In this document: one piece after another, positions 1-8,865 of the stretch
How the letters are laid out: the number at the start of each line of letters is the position of its first letter
Numbering within the stretch: position 1 is the first letter of the stretch
Assembly: GCA_964600435.1 (NCBI GenBank)
Contig: CAZRJB010000005.1
Coordinates: forward strand, 9,672-73,671
Length of the DNA: 64,000 bases
Direction: 5' to 3'
Origin: HGM11367 sp964600435
GTDB lineage: Bacteria; Bacillota; Clostridia; Christensenellales; UBA1242
Translations under genes and position numbers: made by a program
Notes under the pieces: generated by a model
What the model was told of the DNA's origin: nothing
The model's database searches: none
Seen by the model: the letters and a program-made list of their open reading frames with translations, nothing else

Positions 1-1
1 C

Positions 2-1492
2 TTTGTTGATTGTGTAAAAAATTATTCAAAAAATGACCAAATTTTGTCAAAAATTAACGATTTTTTTAAAGTTTTAGATAATTTCACCTACAATATAAAA
101 TATAAGGGCATTTTTTATGCATTGGATAACATTATTGAAAAAACAGAATATCTTTTAAAAATTTCATTTGAAGAGGATTTTTTCGAGCGTAAAACAAACA
201 TAATTGATTTCATAAACAGTTTTGTTGAATCAAAATATAACCATAACATGTGTGAATATTTAACATATAGAGAAACTTCCCTGCGCAAAGAAAAAGTTCA
301 AAACAATAAAACTTTTGTTGAAGCAATTGAAATAACAACCATGCATTCTTCAAAAGGGCTAGAATATCCGGTTGTAATTTTGCCATTTTTAAGCACTGAC
401 TACACAAAAGAATCTGTTCATAGCGAAATTAAAATAAACAAAGAATTGGGAGTTGGCATTAAAAACTATAACAGTGACGACAGAACAATTTCAGGTGGGG
501 TGTTCTATAATGCTTGTAAAATAAAAAACAAACAAATTGAAACAAGTGAAAAAATCAGGCTTTTATATGTTGCAACCACAAGAGCAAAAAACAAACTTGT
601 TTTAAGTGGGGTTTTAAATGGGACAATTAAAAAGTTTGCTTCAGATTTGCAAATTTTGCAATGCAATAACTATCTATCTTTAATTTTATCGTCTTTGCCA
701 GACAAAAACATTGATAAAATAAATGCGGGCACAGAATGTTCCGACATTTTGTTTGATAACAGCAAATTGCTATTGTGCGTTAAACAACCAACCAATGTTG
801 ATATTTTGCAACAAGAAATTGTTATACCAAAACCAACCGACCAAAAAAATGTTGACCAGTTGTCTGACTTTTTAAACAAAGATGTTGGGGAGCAAAAATC
901 CAACATTGCTTTAAAAAACTCGGTTTCTAGATTGCTAGACGAAAACTCAAGCATAAATTTTGCACCAAAAACGTTTATGGTTAACGAGCATTTGACCGAA
1001 AGCGCAAACCAAACAGGAACACAATATCATGCACTTTTGGAAAAAATTGACTTTAGCAGCATAAAGTGTTTGGATGACATAACGGAATATATAACATGCA
1101 ATTTAGAAAAAGAAGAAGTTGAAGTATTTAAAAAAATCGGTTTTGATAACATTTTTAACAATATAAAAATAATAAAGCAATTAATTGAACCAACCGACAA
1201 AGTTCTAAAAGAACAAAAGTTTGTTATGAGAATTCCATATAATCAAGTGGTAAAAAGCGAAAAAACTGACAAAATTTTGGTTCAAGGAATCATTGACCTT
1301 ATTGTAATAAAAAAAGACAAAATTTTGCTTGTGGACTACAAATTGTCAAACAAATCAGAAGAGCAAATAATAAAAACATATGCAAAGCAGCTCGAGCTAT
1401 ATTCCATTGCATTGTCAAAAATGAACGGCAACTTGCCAATATATAAGTACATTTTGTGTTTAAAGTCACAAAAATTAATCAAAATACAATAA
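2..1492 (+). CDS. addA: AddA, ATP-dependent helicase/nuclease subunit A (C-terminal part, cut by window edge)
   Basis: The reading frame is open to the left edge, so the true start lies outside the window. What remains is the last third of an AddA-type protein; the family is normally about 1200 residues. The helicase C-terminal part carries TTMHSSKGLEYPVV (near nt 340) and RLLYVATTRAKNKL (near nt 560), the UvrD/AddA motifs V and VI. The C-terminus carries a RecB-family nuclease with GIIDLIV followed by LLVDYKLS (nt 1285-1350), that is, the Asp...Asp-Tyr-Lys metal site. AddAB resects double-strand breaks up to Chi for RecA-mediated repair. An internal TTG at 44 could be read as a start but is not needed, because codons upstream are in frame. 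AddB would be expected to the left. Identity is secure from the motif order. Confidence 0.9.
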   Translation, partial: FVDCVKNYSKNDQILSKINDFFKVLDNFTYNIKYKGIFYALDNIIEKTEYLLKISFEEDFFERKTNIIDFINSFVESKYNHNMCEYLTYRETSLRKEKVQNNKTFVEAIEITTMHSSKGLEYPVVILPFLSTDYTKESVHSEIKINKELGVGIKNYNSDDRTISGGVFYNACKIKNKQIETSEKIRLLYVATTRAKNKLVLSGVLNGTIKKFASDLQILQCNNYLSLILSSLPDKNIDKINAGTECSDILFDNSKLLLCVKQPTNVDILQQEIVIPKPTDQKNVDQLSDFLNKDVGEQKSNIALKNSVSRLLDENSSINFAPKTFMVNEHLTESANQTGTQYHALLEKIDFSSIKCLDDITEYITCNLEKEEVEVFKKIGFDNIFNNIKIIKQLIEPTDKVLKEQKFVMRIPYNQVVKSEKTDKILVQGIIDLIVIKKDKILLVDYKLSNKSEEQIIKTYAKQLELYSIALSKMNGNLPIYKYILCLKSQKLIKIQ

Positions 1493-1535
1493 AAAAATAT
1501 ATAATAAAAAATTATTGAAAAAATATTAAAAAATA

Positions 1536-1565
1536 TTAGTTAAAATTATTTCAATATGTTATACT
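1536..1565 (+). promoter_or_regulatory. Sigma-A-like promoter for the AT-hook membrane protein
   Basis: A weak -35 TTAGTT (1536-1541) is followed after 18 bases by an extended -10, TG-T-TATACT (TATACT at 1560-1565). The start codon lies 35 bases downstream, behind a clear AGGAG ribosome binding site. Confidence 0.5.
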
Positions 1566-1600
1566 AAACACAAGGAATAAAAAAAATAAGGAGAAAAACC

Positions 1601-4309
1601 ATGATTCTTGGTATTGTTCAAACAATTTGGAAAGTTTTTTTTGATTTAATAAGTTCAATATTAACAATTGACATAATTTTTTACATTGGTGTTGGTTTCT
1701 TGTTGTTAATGTCATTGTTCTTTTTTATCAGAGCAAGAACGTCTTATGAGTACAAACTCGATAGAACGGCAGATAAATTAAATGACTGGTTGTTTACACA
1801 TCAAACAATAAACGACCAAAACTTGGTGGAGTTTAACAACATTATGAAAAGCAGAAAGTCGCCAAAAATTTTACGTAAATATTGGCAACAATACATGCTT
1901 TATAGAGATAAGGCTCCAAGCGAATATATGAGTGCATACAACTGCATTGACAAACCTTTAAAAACCAGCAGTTATAACACAAGTTTAAAAAACTATTCAA
2001 TGCTTTACAAAATCACAGCATTAATAACATTCTTTTTTTCAATGTTTTGTTTTGCTGGCAGGGCAGCAGATGCGGGTTCGCTTTTGTCGTTTATAACACA
2101 ATCGCTTGTTTCTTCAATCATAATTTTGTTTATTGGTGTTGTTTTAACTCTTGCATTAAGAGCAATGCAAAATTCAAACATTGCAACTTTATATCAAAGG
2201 TTTAATGTTTTTAATAGATACATAGACAAGGCGTGTGAAACAATTCCAAAATATGTCGATTTTGAAATTTTATTCACAAAACAAGAAATAAGAGATAGCA
2301 TTCCAATTTTAAGTGAATATCTAGAAAAACGTGCTCGTCAAGAACAAGAAGAACTTGAAGAGGCACAAAAAAATGCTGTTTCTCACGAAGAATACGATTT
2401 TTCCGAGTCGGGTGTTGATGGCTCATTGGTTTTGGAAAGGGCAATGAAAGAGTCAGAAACATATCTTAATGCAAAAGGCAGACTAGAAGCAGAAATCAAA
2501 CAGTTTGAAACAGAAATTTCATCGTTTAACAAAAATTACGAAAACACTTCAAAAGACTATCAACGTAAACTTCAAACATCAAAAGAAAACCTGGAAAGGT
2601 TGCGTATTCAACAAGAAGAATCAACAAACCGTATTGAAGTTAACTACATCAGAAAACAACAACAAGACGAAATTAAAAAACAAGAACAACTTGAAAAAGA
2701 ACAAGATTCAACCACAAATACTTACAATCAAGAAATCAACCGCATAACAGAAGAAATTGCAAAAAGAAAAGAAGAAATTGCAAAGAAAAAACTTGCTGTT
2801 CAAGCGGCAATGCTTAGTGAATATCAAACGCTTTCAACAAAATTGCACAAAGCAATTTCACAAACCGTTGAAAAAGACAAACAAGACAGCATTCAAGAAG
2901 CAAACAACGAAAAAGATAAATATGCTCAAGCAATCACCTACTTAAAAAGCGAAGTTGACAATCGTGATAGTTTAATTAAAGCAAAAGACCAAACAATTGC
3001 AGAACTTGCCACAAAACTTCAATCATATTTGGGTGAACAATATGCTCAACAAAACAGCAACAATACCCCAACAAACGAAACTGAAACAAATCAGCCACAA
3101 CAAGAGGGAATTCCACAAGAGCAACCAACTCAAGAAATTTCTGGGCATTACGGCAACAATGGCTATTACTGGTTTGATAATGGAACATATTATGATAACA
3201 ACAATCTATATCACGACCTAGAAGGCAACGTTTTTGATAGTGATGGCAACTTTATTAAATCTGGTGAGGTTGTAGAAAAAGAAGAACAATTTTTGCAAAC
3301 AGAACAAGTTGAACAAACAGAAATTGCAGAAAATCAACAAACCGAAACCTCACAAGAAAATGCGGAGAGTTTAGAACAAGAATCAGATTCAACAAACAAT
3401 TCTGAACAACAAGCTGAAAACAACAATTCAACCGAACAAGAAAACAATTCAAAAGAGCCAGAAAATGCACAAAATCAACAAACCGAAACAATTGAAACAA
3501 CTCAGCAACAAGACAACAACACAGAAGAAATTGTAGATGGCAAACAAGACTTAAGTGGCAACTTTACATATTCAGATGGCACATATTATGATGTTAACAA
3601 TTTGTATCATAGCGATAATGGCAAAGTTTATAACACAGAAGGTGTGCAGGTTATGGAACCAGAAACAGAGCAAAAGCCAAAACGTAAAGTTGGTCGCCCT
3701 AAAAAGGTTGTTCCAGAAGGCACAGAACCAAAACAAAAACGTAAGGTTGGCAGACCTAAAAAAGTTAAAACTGAGCAAGAAGAGCAACAGCCAAAACGTA
3801 AGGTTGGCAGGCCAAAAAAAGTAAATTCAGAAACCGAAAACGGCGAGCAAAAACCAAAACGAAAAGTTGGTCGTCCTAAAAAAGTTGTTGCAGAAGGCAC
3901 AGAACCAAAGCCAAAACGAAAAGTTGGAAGGCCAAAAAAGGTTCAAGCCGAACAGCAAGAAACCGAACAGCAGCCAAAGCGTAAGGTTGGCAGACCAAGA
4001 AAAACTCAATCTCAAGAAACAGAGCAAGAGCAAAAACGTGATGCCGAAAAAATTCAAAGCGCAGAGCAAACACCAAAGCGTAAGGCAGGCAGACCAAAAA
4101 AAGTTCAAACCGAACAACAAGAAACAGAGCAAAAACCAAAACGTAAGGTTGGTCGCCCTAAAAAAGTGGTAACCGAAGAGGAGCAAAAACCTAAACGCAA
4201 AGTTGGCAGACCTAAAAAGTCCGAGCAAAACGAAAGCGCAAAATTGTTGCAACAATTGGGGCAATCACTTTTGAACATAACTTCTCAAACAGACAACAAT
4301 GAAGAATAG
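1601..4309 (+). CDS. Membrane-anchored coiled-coil protein with nine AT-hook-like repeats
   Basis: This is a 902-residue protein of unknown function. It has a likely TM helix at residues 24-44 and two more at about 137-153 and 164-187, then a long charged coiled coil (about 225-470). A Q/N/E-rich stretch follows, with two copies of a Gly/Tyr/Asp motif (GTYYDNNNLYHD near 530 and GTYYDVNNLYHS near 665). From about residue 690 to 873 the core KRKVGRPKK or a close variant occurs nine times, plus one decayed copy (KRDAEKIQ). GRP flanked by Lys/Arg is the core of AT-hook minor-groove binders, so the soluble tail may bind AT-rich DNA; that part is inference. The start is fixed by AAGGAG 8 bases before the ATG. 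No partner gene is evident and the flanking genes are also unassigned membrane proteins. The tail could instead be a general polyanion binder. Confidence 0.75.
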   Translation: MILGIVQTIWKVFFDLISSILTIDIIFYIGVGFLLLMSLFFFIRARTSYEYKLDRTADKLNDWLFTHQTINDQNLVEFNNIMKSRKSPKILRKYWQQYMLYRDKAPSEYMSAYNCIDKPLKTSSYNTSLKNYSMLYKITALITFFFSMFCFAGRAADAGSLLSFITQSLVSSIIILFIGVVLTLALRAMQNSNIATLYQRFNVFNRYIDKACETIPKYVDFEILFTKQEIRDSIPILSEYLEKRARQEQEELEEAQKNAVSHEEYDFSESGVDGSLVLERAMKESETYLNAKGRLEAEIKQFETEISSFNKNYENTSKDYQRKLQTSKENLERLRIQQEESTNRIEVNYIRKQQQDEIKKQEQLEKEQDSTTNTYNQEINRITEEIAKRKEEIAKKKLAVQAAMLSEYQTLSTKLHKAISQTVEKDKQDSIQEANNEKDKYAQAITYLKSEVDNRDSLIKAKDQTIAELATKLQSYLGEQYAQQNSNNTPTNETETNQPQQEGIPQEQPTQEISGHYGNNGYYWFDNGTYYDNNNLYHDLEGNVFDSDGNFIKSGEVVEKEEQFLQTEQVEQTEIAENQQTETSQENAESLEQESDSTNNSEQQAENNNSTEQENNSKEPENAQNQQTETIETTQQQDNNTEEIVDGKQDLSGNFTYSDGTYYDVNNLYHSDNGKVYNTEGVQVMEPETEQKPKRKVGRPKKVVPEGTEPKQKRKVGRPKKVKTEQEEQQPKRKVGRPKKVNSETENGEQKPKRKVGRPKKVVAEGTEPKPKRKVGRPKKVQAEQQETEQQPKRKVGRPRKTQSQETEQEQKRDAEKIQSAEQTPKRKAGRPKKVQTEQQETEQKPKRKVGRPKKVVTEEEQKPKRKVGRPKKSEQNESAKLLQQLGQSLLNITSQTDNNEE
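3671..4220 (+). repeat. Nine-copy AT-hook-like coding repeat
   Basis: The DNA encodes nine units of roughly 17-22 codons, each with the core KRKVGRPKK (one KRKAGRPKK, one KRKVGRPRK), separated by Glu/Gln/Thr-rich linkers. A tenth unit, between copies 6 and 7, has lost the GRP core. Synonymous codons differ between copies (GGTCGCCCT versus GGCAGACCT), so the array is not a very recent duplication. Confidence 0.85.
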
Positions 4310-4361
4310 TGTTCAATCTATATAGTCCAATTTTATAACTTATTGTTTTTAAAATTAGAAC

Positions 4362-4410
4362 AAAACAAGTCAATTAACACAAATCACGTGCAAATTTGAC
4401 TTGTTTTTTT
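4362..4410 (+). terminator. Intrinsic terminator after the AT-hook gene
   Basis: The arms AACAAGTCAA and TTGACTTGTT are followed directly by a T7 run. The loop is about 22 bases. Confidence 0.75.
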
Positions 4411-4493
4411 GTGCACAAAAGGTGGGTTTTGATTGAATTTTGCTATAAAAGAGAACTTTAAAATTAATTTTTTAAATCAAGATTTTGTATGTG

Positions 4494-4522
4494 TTGATTT
4501 TATTCTAATTTAGTGGTACAAT
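4494..4522 (+). promoter_or_regulatory. Sigma-A-like promoter for the acidic-head membrane protein
   Basis: TTGATT (4494-4499), a 17-base spacer, then TACAAT (4517-4522) with an upstream TG forming an extended -10. Confidence 0.6.
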
Positions 4523-4539
4523 AAAAAAAAGGAGTAAAA

Positions 4540-5949
4540 ATGGCGGAAGAAGAAAAAAAAGAAGACAAAAAAGAAGAAGAGCAAAACGAAGAGCAAAACG
4601 AAGAGCAAAAAGAAGAGCAAAAAGACGATTCTGACAGTTCCGGCGACAAGGTTGCCGGTGCATTAAACAAAGCCAAAGAAGGTTTAAAAAAAGTGGCTGA
4701 CAAAATTAAACAAGTTGGAAGCAAAGTTGCAAAAAATCTTTTAAAAAATCCTTTATTTTGGAAAATACTGCTTATTGCATTGGCTTTTGGCATTGTTGTT
4801 ATGTTGATATATGTCATTGTTGCTGCCATAATTTCGCTTTTTACTTACAATCCTTTTAATCCTTCAAAGGGCACAATGAGTTCTTTGTATGGCATGAATG
4901 GTGACTCATTCTATGGCGCACGGCTTTTATATAAAGATGACGAGAAGGCTGCTCAAGAAATTATAGATTCCTATAAAAAATTCACATATCAACTTTTGTG
5001 TGATGTAGAGGGCACATATGGTGAAGGCGAAAATGCTTACACGGTTACTTTAAATGTATCAGACATATCTCAAAAAGAAAATTCGGAAGTTGTTAAAACA
5101 ATCACACAAACTTATGCTGTTGAATTGGCAAAAGACTATGTTGCAGAAGGCGAAACAGCACCATCAACATTGGAAGATAGCGCAAAAATAATTGACCACT
5201 TTGGGTTGACTTCTGATGAAGTAACTTTTGTTATTGGTTCGGTTGTTGATTCGCTTAAAAGTGATATTACTGTGAAAATAGGCTCCAATAACGCAACACA
5301 ACCAACAAATGACCAAGTTGAAACATTTAAAGGTGATTTGGCTAACAAGGTTAATACAAAAGCATCTTCAATGCCAATATACAAACAAATAACAACTCCT
5401 TGCGATAAAATTTTTGTTTGTGACTATTTCTTAAAAGACGAAACTTCTGGGTTAGAAGACCTTGAAAAACATAACTACATTGCAATGGTATACATGGCAA
5501 AAAAAGATGTTGAAATTTATGATGCCTCTTATAGATTTTTGGTGGAGGGCGAAGAAAAAATTCTTGTTGAACTTAAATCAAAAATTAATGGACAAATTTC
5601 AAGCCTGGGTCCACAAACAGAAGTTGATGCATCTTGGTATCAAGATGAAGAATTTGAAAATTATGAAGTGGATGAAATAAACATTACACTTAAGCAATTT
5701 ACAGCATTAAATTCTTCCAACCAAACTGAACTTTCTCAACCACAAACTTTAAACTCTTTAATTGCAAACAATGTTTATTCTTTATATTTTAATCAACCAG
5801 AATCAAATGGTAGCAATGTTTCATATTTAAGCACACAAGACAACCCTATCAACTGGATAAGTTTAATCAATGCCGACAACTTTATGTTTTTGGAATGCCA
5901 AGCCGCTCAAGCATTTTTAATGGCAGAGTTTAATGTGGAATATGAATAA
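4540..5949 (+). CDS. Single-pass membrane protein with acidic N-terminal head, function unknown
   Basis: This is a 469-residue protein. Residues 1-33 are almost only Glu, Lys, Gln and Asp. A basic amphipathic stretch (about 37-70) precedes one strong TM helix (about 74-101). The remaining 365 residues would lie outside the membrane and show no motif I recognise. There are no lipobox, Cys pairs or obvious repeats. The ribosome binding site AAGGAG is 8 bases before the ATG. It converges on the VirB6-like gene to its right and is flanked by its own promoter and terminator. Because it neighbours a pilin and a VirB6-like protein it may belong to the same membrane machine, but only position supports that. 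Confidence 0.7.
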   Translation: MAEEEKKEDKKEEEQNEEQNEEQKEEQKDDSDSSGDKVAGALNKAKEGLKKVADKIKQVGSKVAKNLLKNPLFWKILLIALAFGIVVMLIYVIVAAIISLFTYNPFNPSKGTMSSLYGMNGDSFYGARLLYKDDEKAAQEIIDSYKKFTYQLLCDVEGTYGEGENAYTVTLNVSDISQKENSEVVKTITQTYAVELAKDYVAEGETAPSTLEDSAKIIDHFGLTSDEVTFVIGSVVDSLKSDITVKIGSNNATQPTNDQVETFKGDLANKVNTKASSMPIYKQITTPCDKIFVCDYFLKDETSGLEDLEKHNYIAMVYMAKKDVEIYDASYRFLVEGEEKILVELKSKINGQISSLGPQTEVDASWYQDEEFENYEVDEINITLKQFTALNSSNQTELSQPQTLNSLIANNVYSLYFNQPESNGSNVSYLSTQDNPINWISLINADNFMFLECQAAQAFLMAEFNVEYE

Positions 5950-6017
5950 TAAAGTGTTTAAATAAACCAACCATTTTAAATGGACAAGGTTTAATGTTAA
6001 ATAAGAATTGCAACATA

Positions 6018-6053
6018 CAAAAAAGTGAGTCAAAAGTTTTGACTCGCTTTTTT
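6018..6053 (+). terminator. Terminator of the acidic-head membrane protein gene
   Basis: AAAAGTGAGTCAAAA pairs with TTTTGACTCGCTTTT, with one G-T pair and a very short loop, and ends in T6. Confidence 0.8.
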
Positions 6054-6152
6054 CTGTGTTATTGGGAGTTTTGTCCAAATGCACGCTCTAAACAAAAACA
6101 GCATGTTCAGCCGGTAATTAATCAAATTATAACTCAAACAAAATGCTTAATA

Positions 6153-6211
6153 AAAAACACAAGCAAAAACATCACTTGATTAGTTCAAGTGATGTTTTTG
6201 CTTGGAGTGTT
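6153..6211 (-). terminator. Strong terminator of the VirB6-like gene
   Basis: A perfect 19-bp inverted repeat (6161-6179 with 6185-6203, loop of 5) extends into AACAC/GTGTT. Read on the minus strand it is followed by TTTTTTA, so it terminates transcription of the gene at 6377-8425. Confidence 0.75.
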
Positions 6212-6376
6212 TGGATTAAAAGATTTTTAAAACCTTTTGCCAAAACAAAATACTATTTTGTTTAAATATCCATTGCCTAAAACTTTATTATTGTTTAAAT
6301 GGTTTAAACAACATTTTAAACAAATAAATATATTAAACATTTCAAACAATATCAGAAATTAACATTAAAACTTTTT

Positions 6377-8425
6377 TTAATGTCTTCTTCTAGGAGCATT
6401 AGCTCTTGCTATGTCTTGTCCGGTTTCAATACCAGGAACACCACTGAGAAGATCATTAGCATCATTAATCATACCATCTGCGGATTGAGAAACGAAAGAA
6501 GTTACACCTCCCACAGCACGTTTAAGCATATTAGGTTTTGCACGACTCTTTTCAATATTTTTAATTTTTGCTTTTTTAGAATCAACGGTTTTGTTATAAT
6601 CTTTTAGTTTATCTTTTGCTTCACTATCATGAGATACAGCTGTGTCAGACGTTGACATACGACTATATTCTCGTTCACCATAAATTCTTTTAAGATAATT
6701 TTCTTCATATGCTGCTTTTTCTGCGTCATCTGTGATAGCATTATATTCAGCCCTACCACTAAGGACTCTCTGAACTTTTTGAGATACAGTTTCGCCACCA
6801 TTAATGCCTGCAGCATCGAATTCAGCGGCTTCGTCTCTTTGTTGTTCAGCTGTACTCAATTCTTGTTGTACTTCATTTTGTTTGTTTTCAAGTTTTACAT
6901 CGCGTTTAGAATCTAGCTTATCACTAATTTTTGAAGCAGTGGCTTTTGTACCTTTCATGCCCAATTTTGCACCCAAAATTGCTGGAGCAGCGGCAATTTT
7001 GGCACCTGCAACTGTTTTTCTAACTCCAGCTTTAAGGTCCCCCGTCATTTTGTTGCCGACTTCACTGGCTGCGGCATATGCATCGCCAGCACCAATAATG
7101 CTTGAGAACATTTTGTTTAATGAGTCCACAGCATTAAATGCTGCCATAATAAAGAATGTAAGTAATATGTAATTTAAAATTTCTAAGTTTTCAAAAAATA
7201 CAATTTGTTGACAAATTTCAATAAGTGGAGAAACAAGGTTTAAAGAAAGCACCATAACAACCAGCACGGCAAACTTAGAAATAAAAGTTTTACGCCAAGT
7301 GCCAAGTGCTTGACCATTGTCCAACGGCATTAATGAAATTGAAATTGGAGAAATAACAAAAAGCCCGACAACTTCAAAAACCCTTTGCATTAAATATAAT
7401 AAAAAGTTTAAATACATTTTTGCAATTGAAATAAGAGCAATAAAACCAATAATATAGTTAAAAGACCAAAGATTATAGAAATATAAAACAGCACTTACAT
7501 TATATTTGCTTAACTGACCAATTCCACTATAAGTCCAGCCTGCAAAGGGTATAGAACTGTCTTTAAAATAGTCCTCAACAAGTGTTTTGCTTAAAGAGTA
7601 TTTGCCGTCTAGTTTTGCATTTATTGAAAAGCCAACATCAATAACATTGGCGGCAACTTTTTGACTGTGGATGTTGTTAAAAAGGCCAAGAACATTTTTT
7701 TCCTTCATAAGTAAATAGTAGTTTTCGGAATTTCTTATTCGGTTGCAACCATAGGCACATGCTTTAAAAATTGATCCGCTAAAAGGTTGAGAAGATGTGG
7801 GAATGGTGTAGCCAAATATTTGATATGCCATGTAGTATTTATCTACAGTTATGGAGCCAATGGGAACATCTTCTTCATCCGCTTCTGAATTGCCATTAAT
7901 GATTTCTGAATGTGGTTGAAAATATTGTTCAACTTGAATTCCGGAATAGAAGGAGGAAGAAGAGGCTTGGTCAATTACTCCAACCAAAGCATTGCTTAAA
8001 AACATTCCAAATATGCAAGCAATTGGCACAATAGCAAAAGAGAAGATTGCTTTAAAGAAATTTTTAACAACTCTAGATTTTGAATTGCCTGTTTTTTCGT
8101 CAGGTGCATATTCAAGCCTTATAATTGCAATGATTGAAGTTATAAACAACATAAAAATGCCCAATGCAATCAAAGACCAAAAAACGGTTTGAATGGCGGG
8201 ATATTTGCCTGTGAATAAAGCGTCTGTTATAATTTTATAAACAGTGTCACCCTGATATGATTCACCGCTGATTGTGATTGTGTCTAACCCAGCAAGTTTT
8301 CTAAAACCAATTTGGCAAAGATCCATCAAAGACAACAAACAAGCAACAATAAAATATAAAACTTTTGGAATGAATACAAAAAAACCTTTTATTGTTTCTG
8401 TTATGGATAACAACATGTTAAACAT
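6377..8425 (-). CDS. VirB6/TrbL-like polytopic membrane protein
   Basis: This is a 682-residue protein with about seven hydrophobic segments in its first 450 residues (for example near 17-38, 85-105, 125-150, 305-325 and 380-440) and an extracellular loop of about 150 residues after the third. The Ala/Gly/Lys-rich cytoplasmic tail (GAGDAYAAASEVG onward) ends in a charged helix. This layout matches VirB6/TrbL-type conjugation channel proteins of Gram-positive elements; the family link is by architecture, not a signature motif. The start is set by TAGGAGGG 6 bases before the ATG. The next upstream gene on this strand encodes a pilin-like protein, which strengthens the type IV secretion reading. 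No VirB4, VirD4 or relaxase gene is visible, so it may be part of a split or repurposed system. Confidence 0.55.
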   Translation of the reverse strand: MFNMLLSITETIKGFFVFIPKVLYFIVACLLSLMDLCQIGFRKLAGLDTITISGESYQGDTVYKIITDALFTGKYPAIQTVFWSLIALGIFMLFITSIIAIIRLEYAPDEKTGNSKSRVVKNFFKAIFSFAIVPIACIFGMFLSNALVGVIDQASSSSFYSGIQVEQYFQPHSEIINGNSEADEEDVPIGSITVDKYYMAYQIFGYTIPTSSQPFSGSIFKACAYGCNRIRNSENYYLLMKEKNVLGLFNNIHSQKVAANVIDVGFSINAKLDGKYSLSKTLVEDYFKDSSIPFAGWTYSGIGQLSKYNVSAVLYFYNLWSFNYIIGFIALISIAKMYLNFLLYLMQRVFEVVGLFVISPISISLMPLDNGQALGTWRKTFISKFAVLVVMVLSLNLVSPLIEICQQIVFFENLEILNYILLTFFIMAAFNAVDSLNKMFSSIIGAGDAYAAASEVGNKMTGDLKAGVRKTVAGAKIAAAPAILGAKLGMKGTKATASKISDKLDSKRDVKLENKQNEVQQELSTAEQQRDEAAEFDAAGINGGETVSQKVQRVLSGRAEYNAITDDAEKAAYEENYLKRIYGEREYSRMSTSDTAVSHDSEAKDKLKDYNKTVDSKKAKIKNIEKSRAKPNMLKRAVGGVTSFVSQSADGMINDANDLLSGVPGIETGQDIARANAPRRRH

Positions 8426-8514
8426 ATAAACCCTCCTACTTTTTCAAATGTGACAACACAAAAGCAATCGTCAAAAACCGCAATTATTTCACAAAAGTTC
8501 CATTGATTATTTAT

Positions 8515-8543
8515 AGTATACCAAAAAGAGATGAATTTGTACA
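8515..8543 (-). promoter_or_regulatory. Promoter for the VirB6-like gene
   Basis: On the minus strand, TGTACA (8538-8543), a 17-base spacer and an extended -10 TGG-TATACT (TATACT at 8515-8520). The leader is about 80 bases. Confidence 0.45.
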
Positions 8544-8680
8544 TAGTTTTTTTAAAAAATATTAAATTTTGTTAAATTTTAACAAACATTTTAAACAAAA
8601 AAATGTTATAAGACGGCTTTGTTTGCTGTTTATGGTTTAAAAAACAAATTAAAAACTGGTTTTTTGTTTGTTCAAATTTC

Positions 8681-8754
8681 GATTAGCCGAGGTTGTTGCA
8701 GTTATCAACTACTTATGATGTCTCGAGTAGTCGAGGTGGTTGCAGTTATCAACT
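8681..8754. repeat. Pair of about 30-bp imperfect direct repeats, period 44
   Basis: 8681-8710 and 8725-8754 agree at 27 of 30 positions; both end in GTTGCAGTTATCAACT. The 14-base spacer is unrelated to the repeat. Each copy contains the small inverted repeat AGTT-GAT-AACT. Only two copies are present. Confidence 0.7.
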
Positions 8755-8801
8755 TAAATTGTAACATCGCATAGTTTTTTTGTTTTAAGCTTAAACAGGT
8801 T

Positions 8802-8839
8802 TAACAAAAAAACCTTTTGGATTTCTCCAAAAGGTTTTT
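8802..8839 (-). terminator. Terminator of the pilin-like gene
   Basis: AAAAACCTTTTGG pairs perfectly with CCAAAAGGTTTTT around a 6-base loop. On the minus strand it is followed by a T run. It probably separates the pilin transcript from the VirB6-like gene. Confidence 0.8.
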
Positions 8840-8865
8840 GCTATAACAAAACATATAACAAAGAA

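Larger units (their letters stand above)
5950..6376. other. Gene-free gap between convergent genes
   Basis: It holds two terminators (listed separately). To their right lies AT-rich DNA with several TTTAAAC/GTTTAAA motifs around 6290-6340 and no credible gene. Confidence 0.6.
8426..8865. other. 440-base gap between pilin-like and VirB6-like genes
   Basis: Contains the VirB6-like gene's promoter (8515-8543), a pair of about 30-bp direct repeats (8681-8754) and the pilin terminator (8802-8839). The rest is AT-rich with no credible ORF. Confidence 0.6.

Noticed and set aside
3572..4264. Long open frames on both strands within the AT-hook repeat region
   Set aside because: They are by-products of the Lys/Glu/Gln-rich repetitive codons; no ribosome binding sites and low-complexity translations, while the main frame has a clear start and motif structure.
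8681..8754. CRISPR array
   Set aside because: Only two copies, a 14-base spacer, 3 mismatches between copies and no cas genes nearby.
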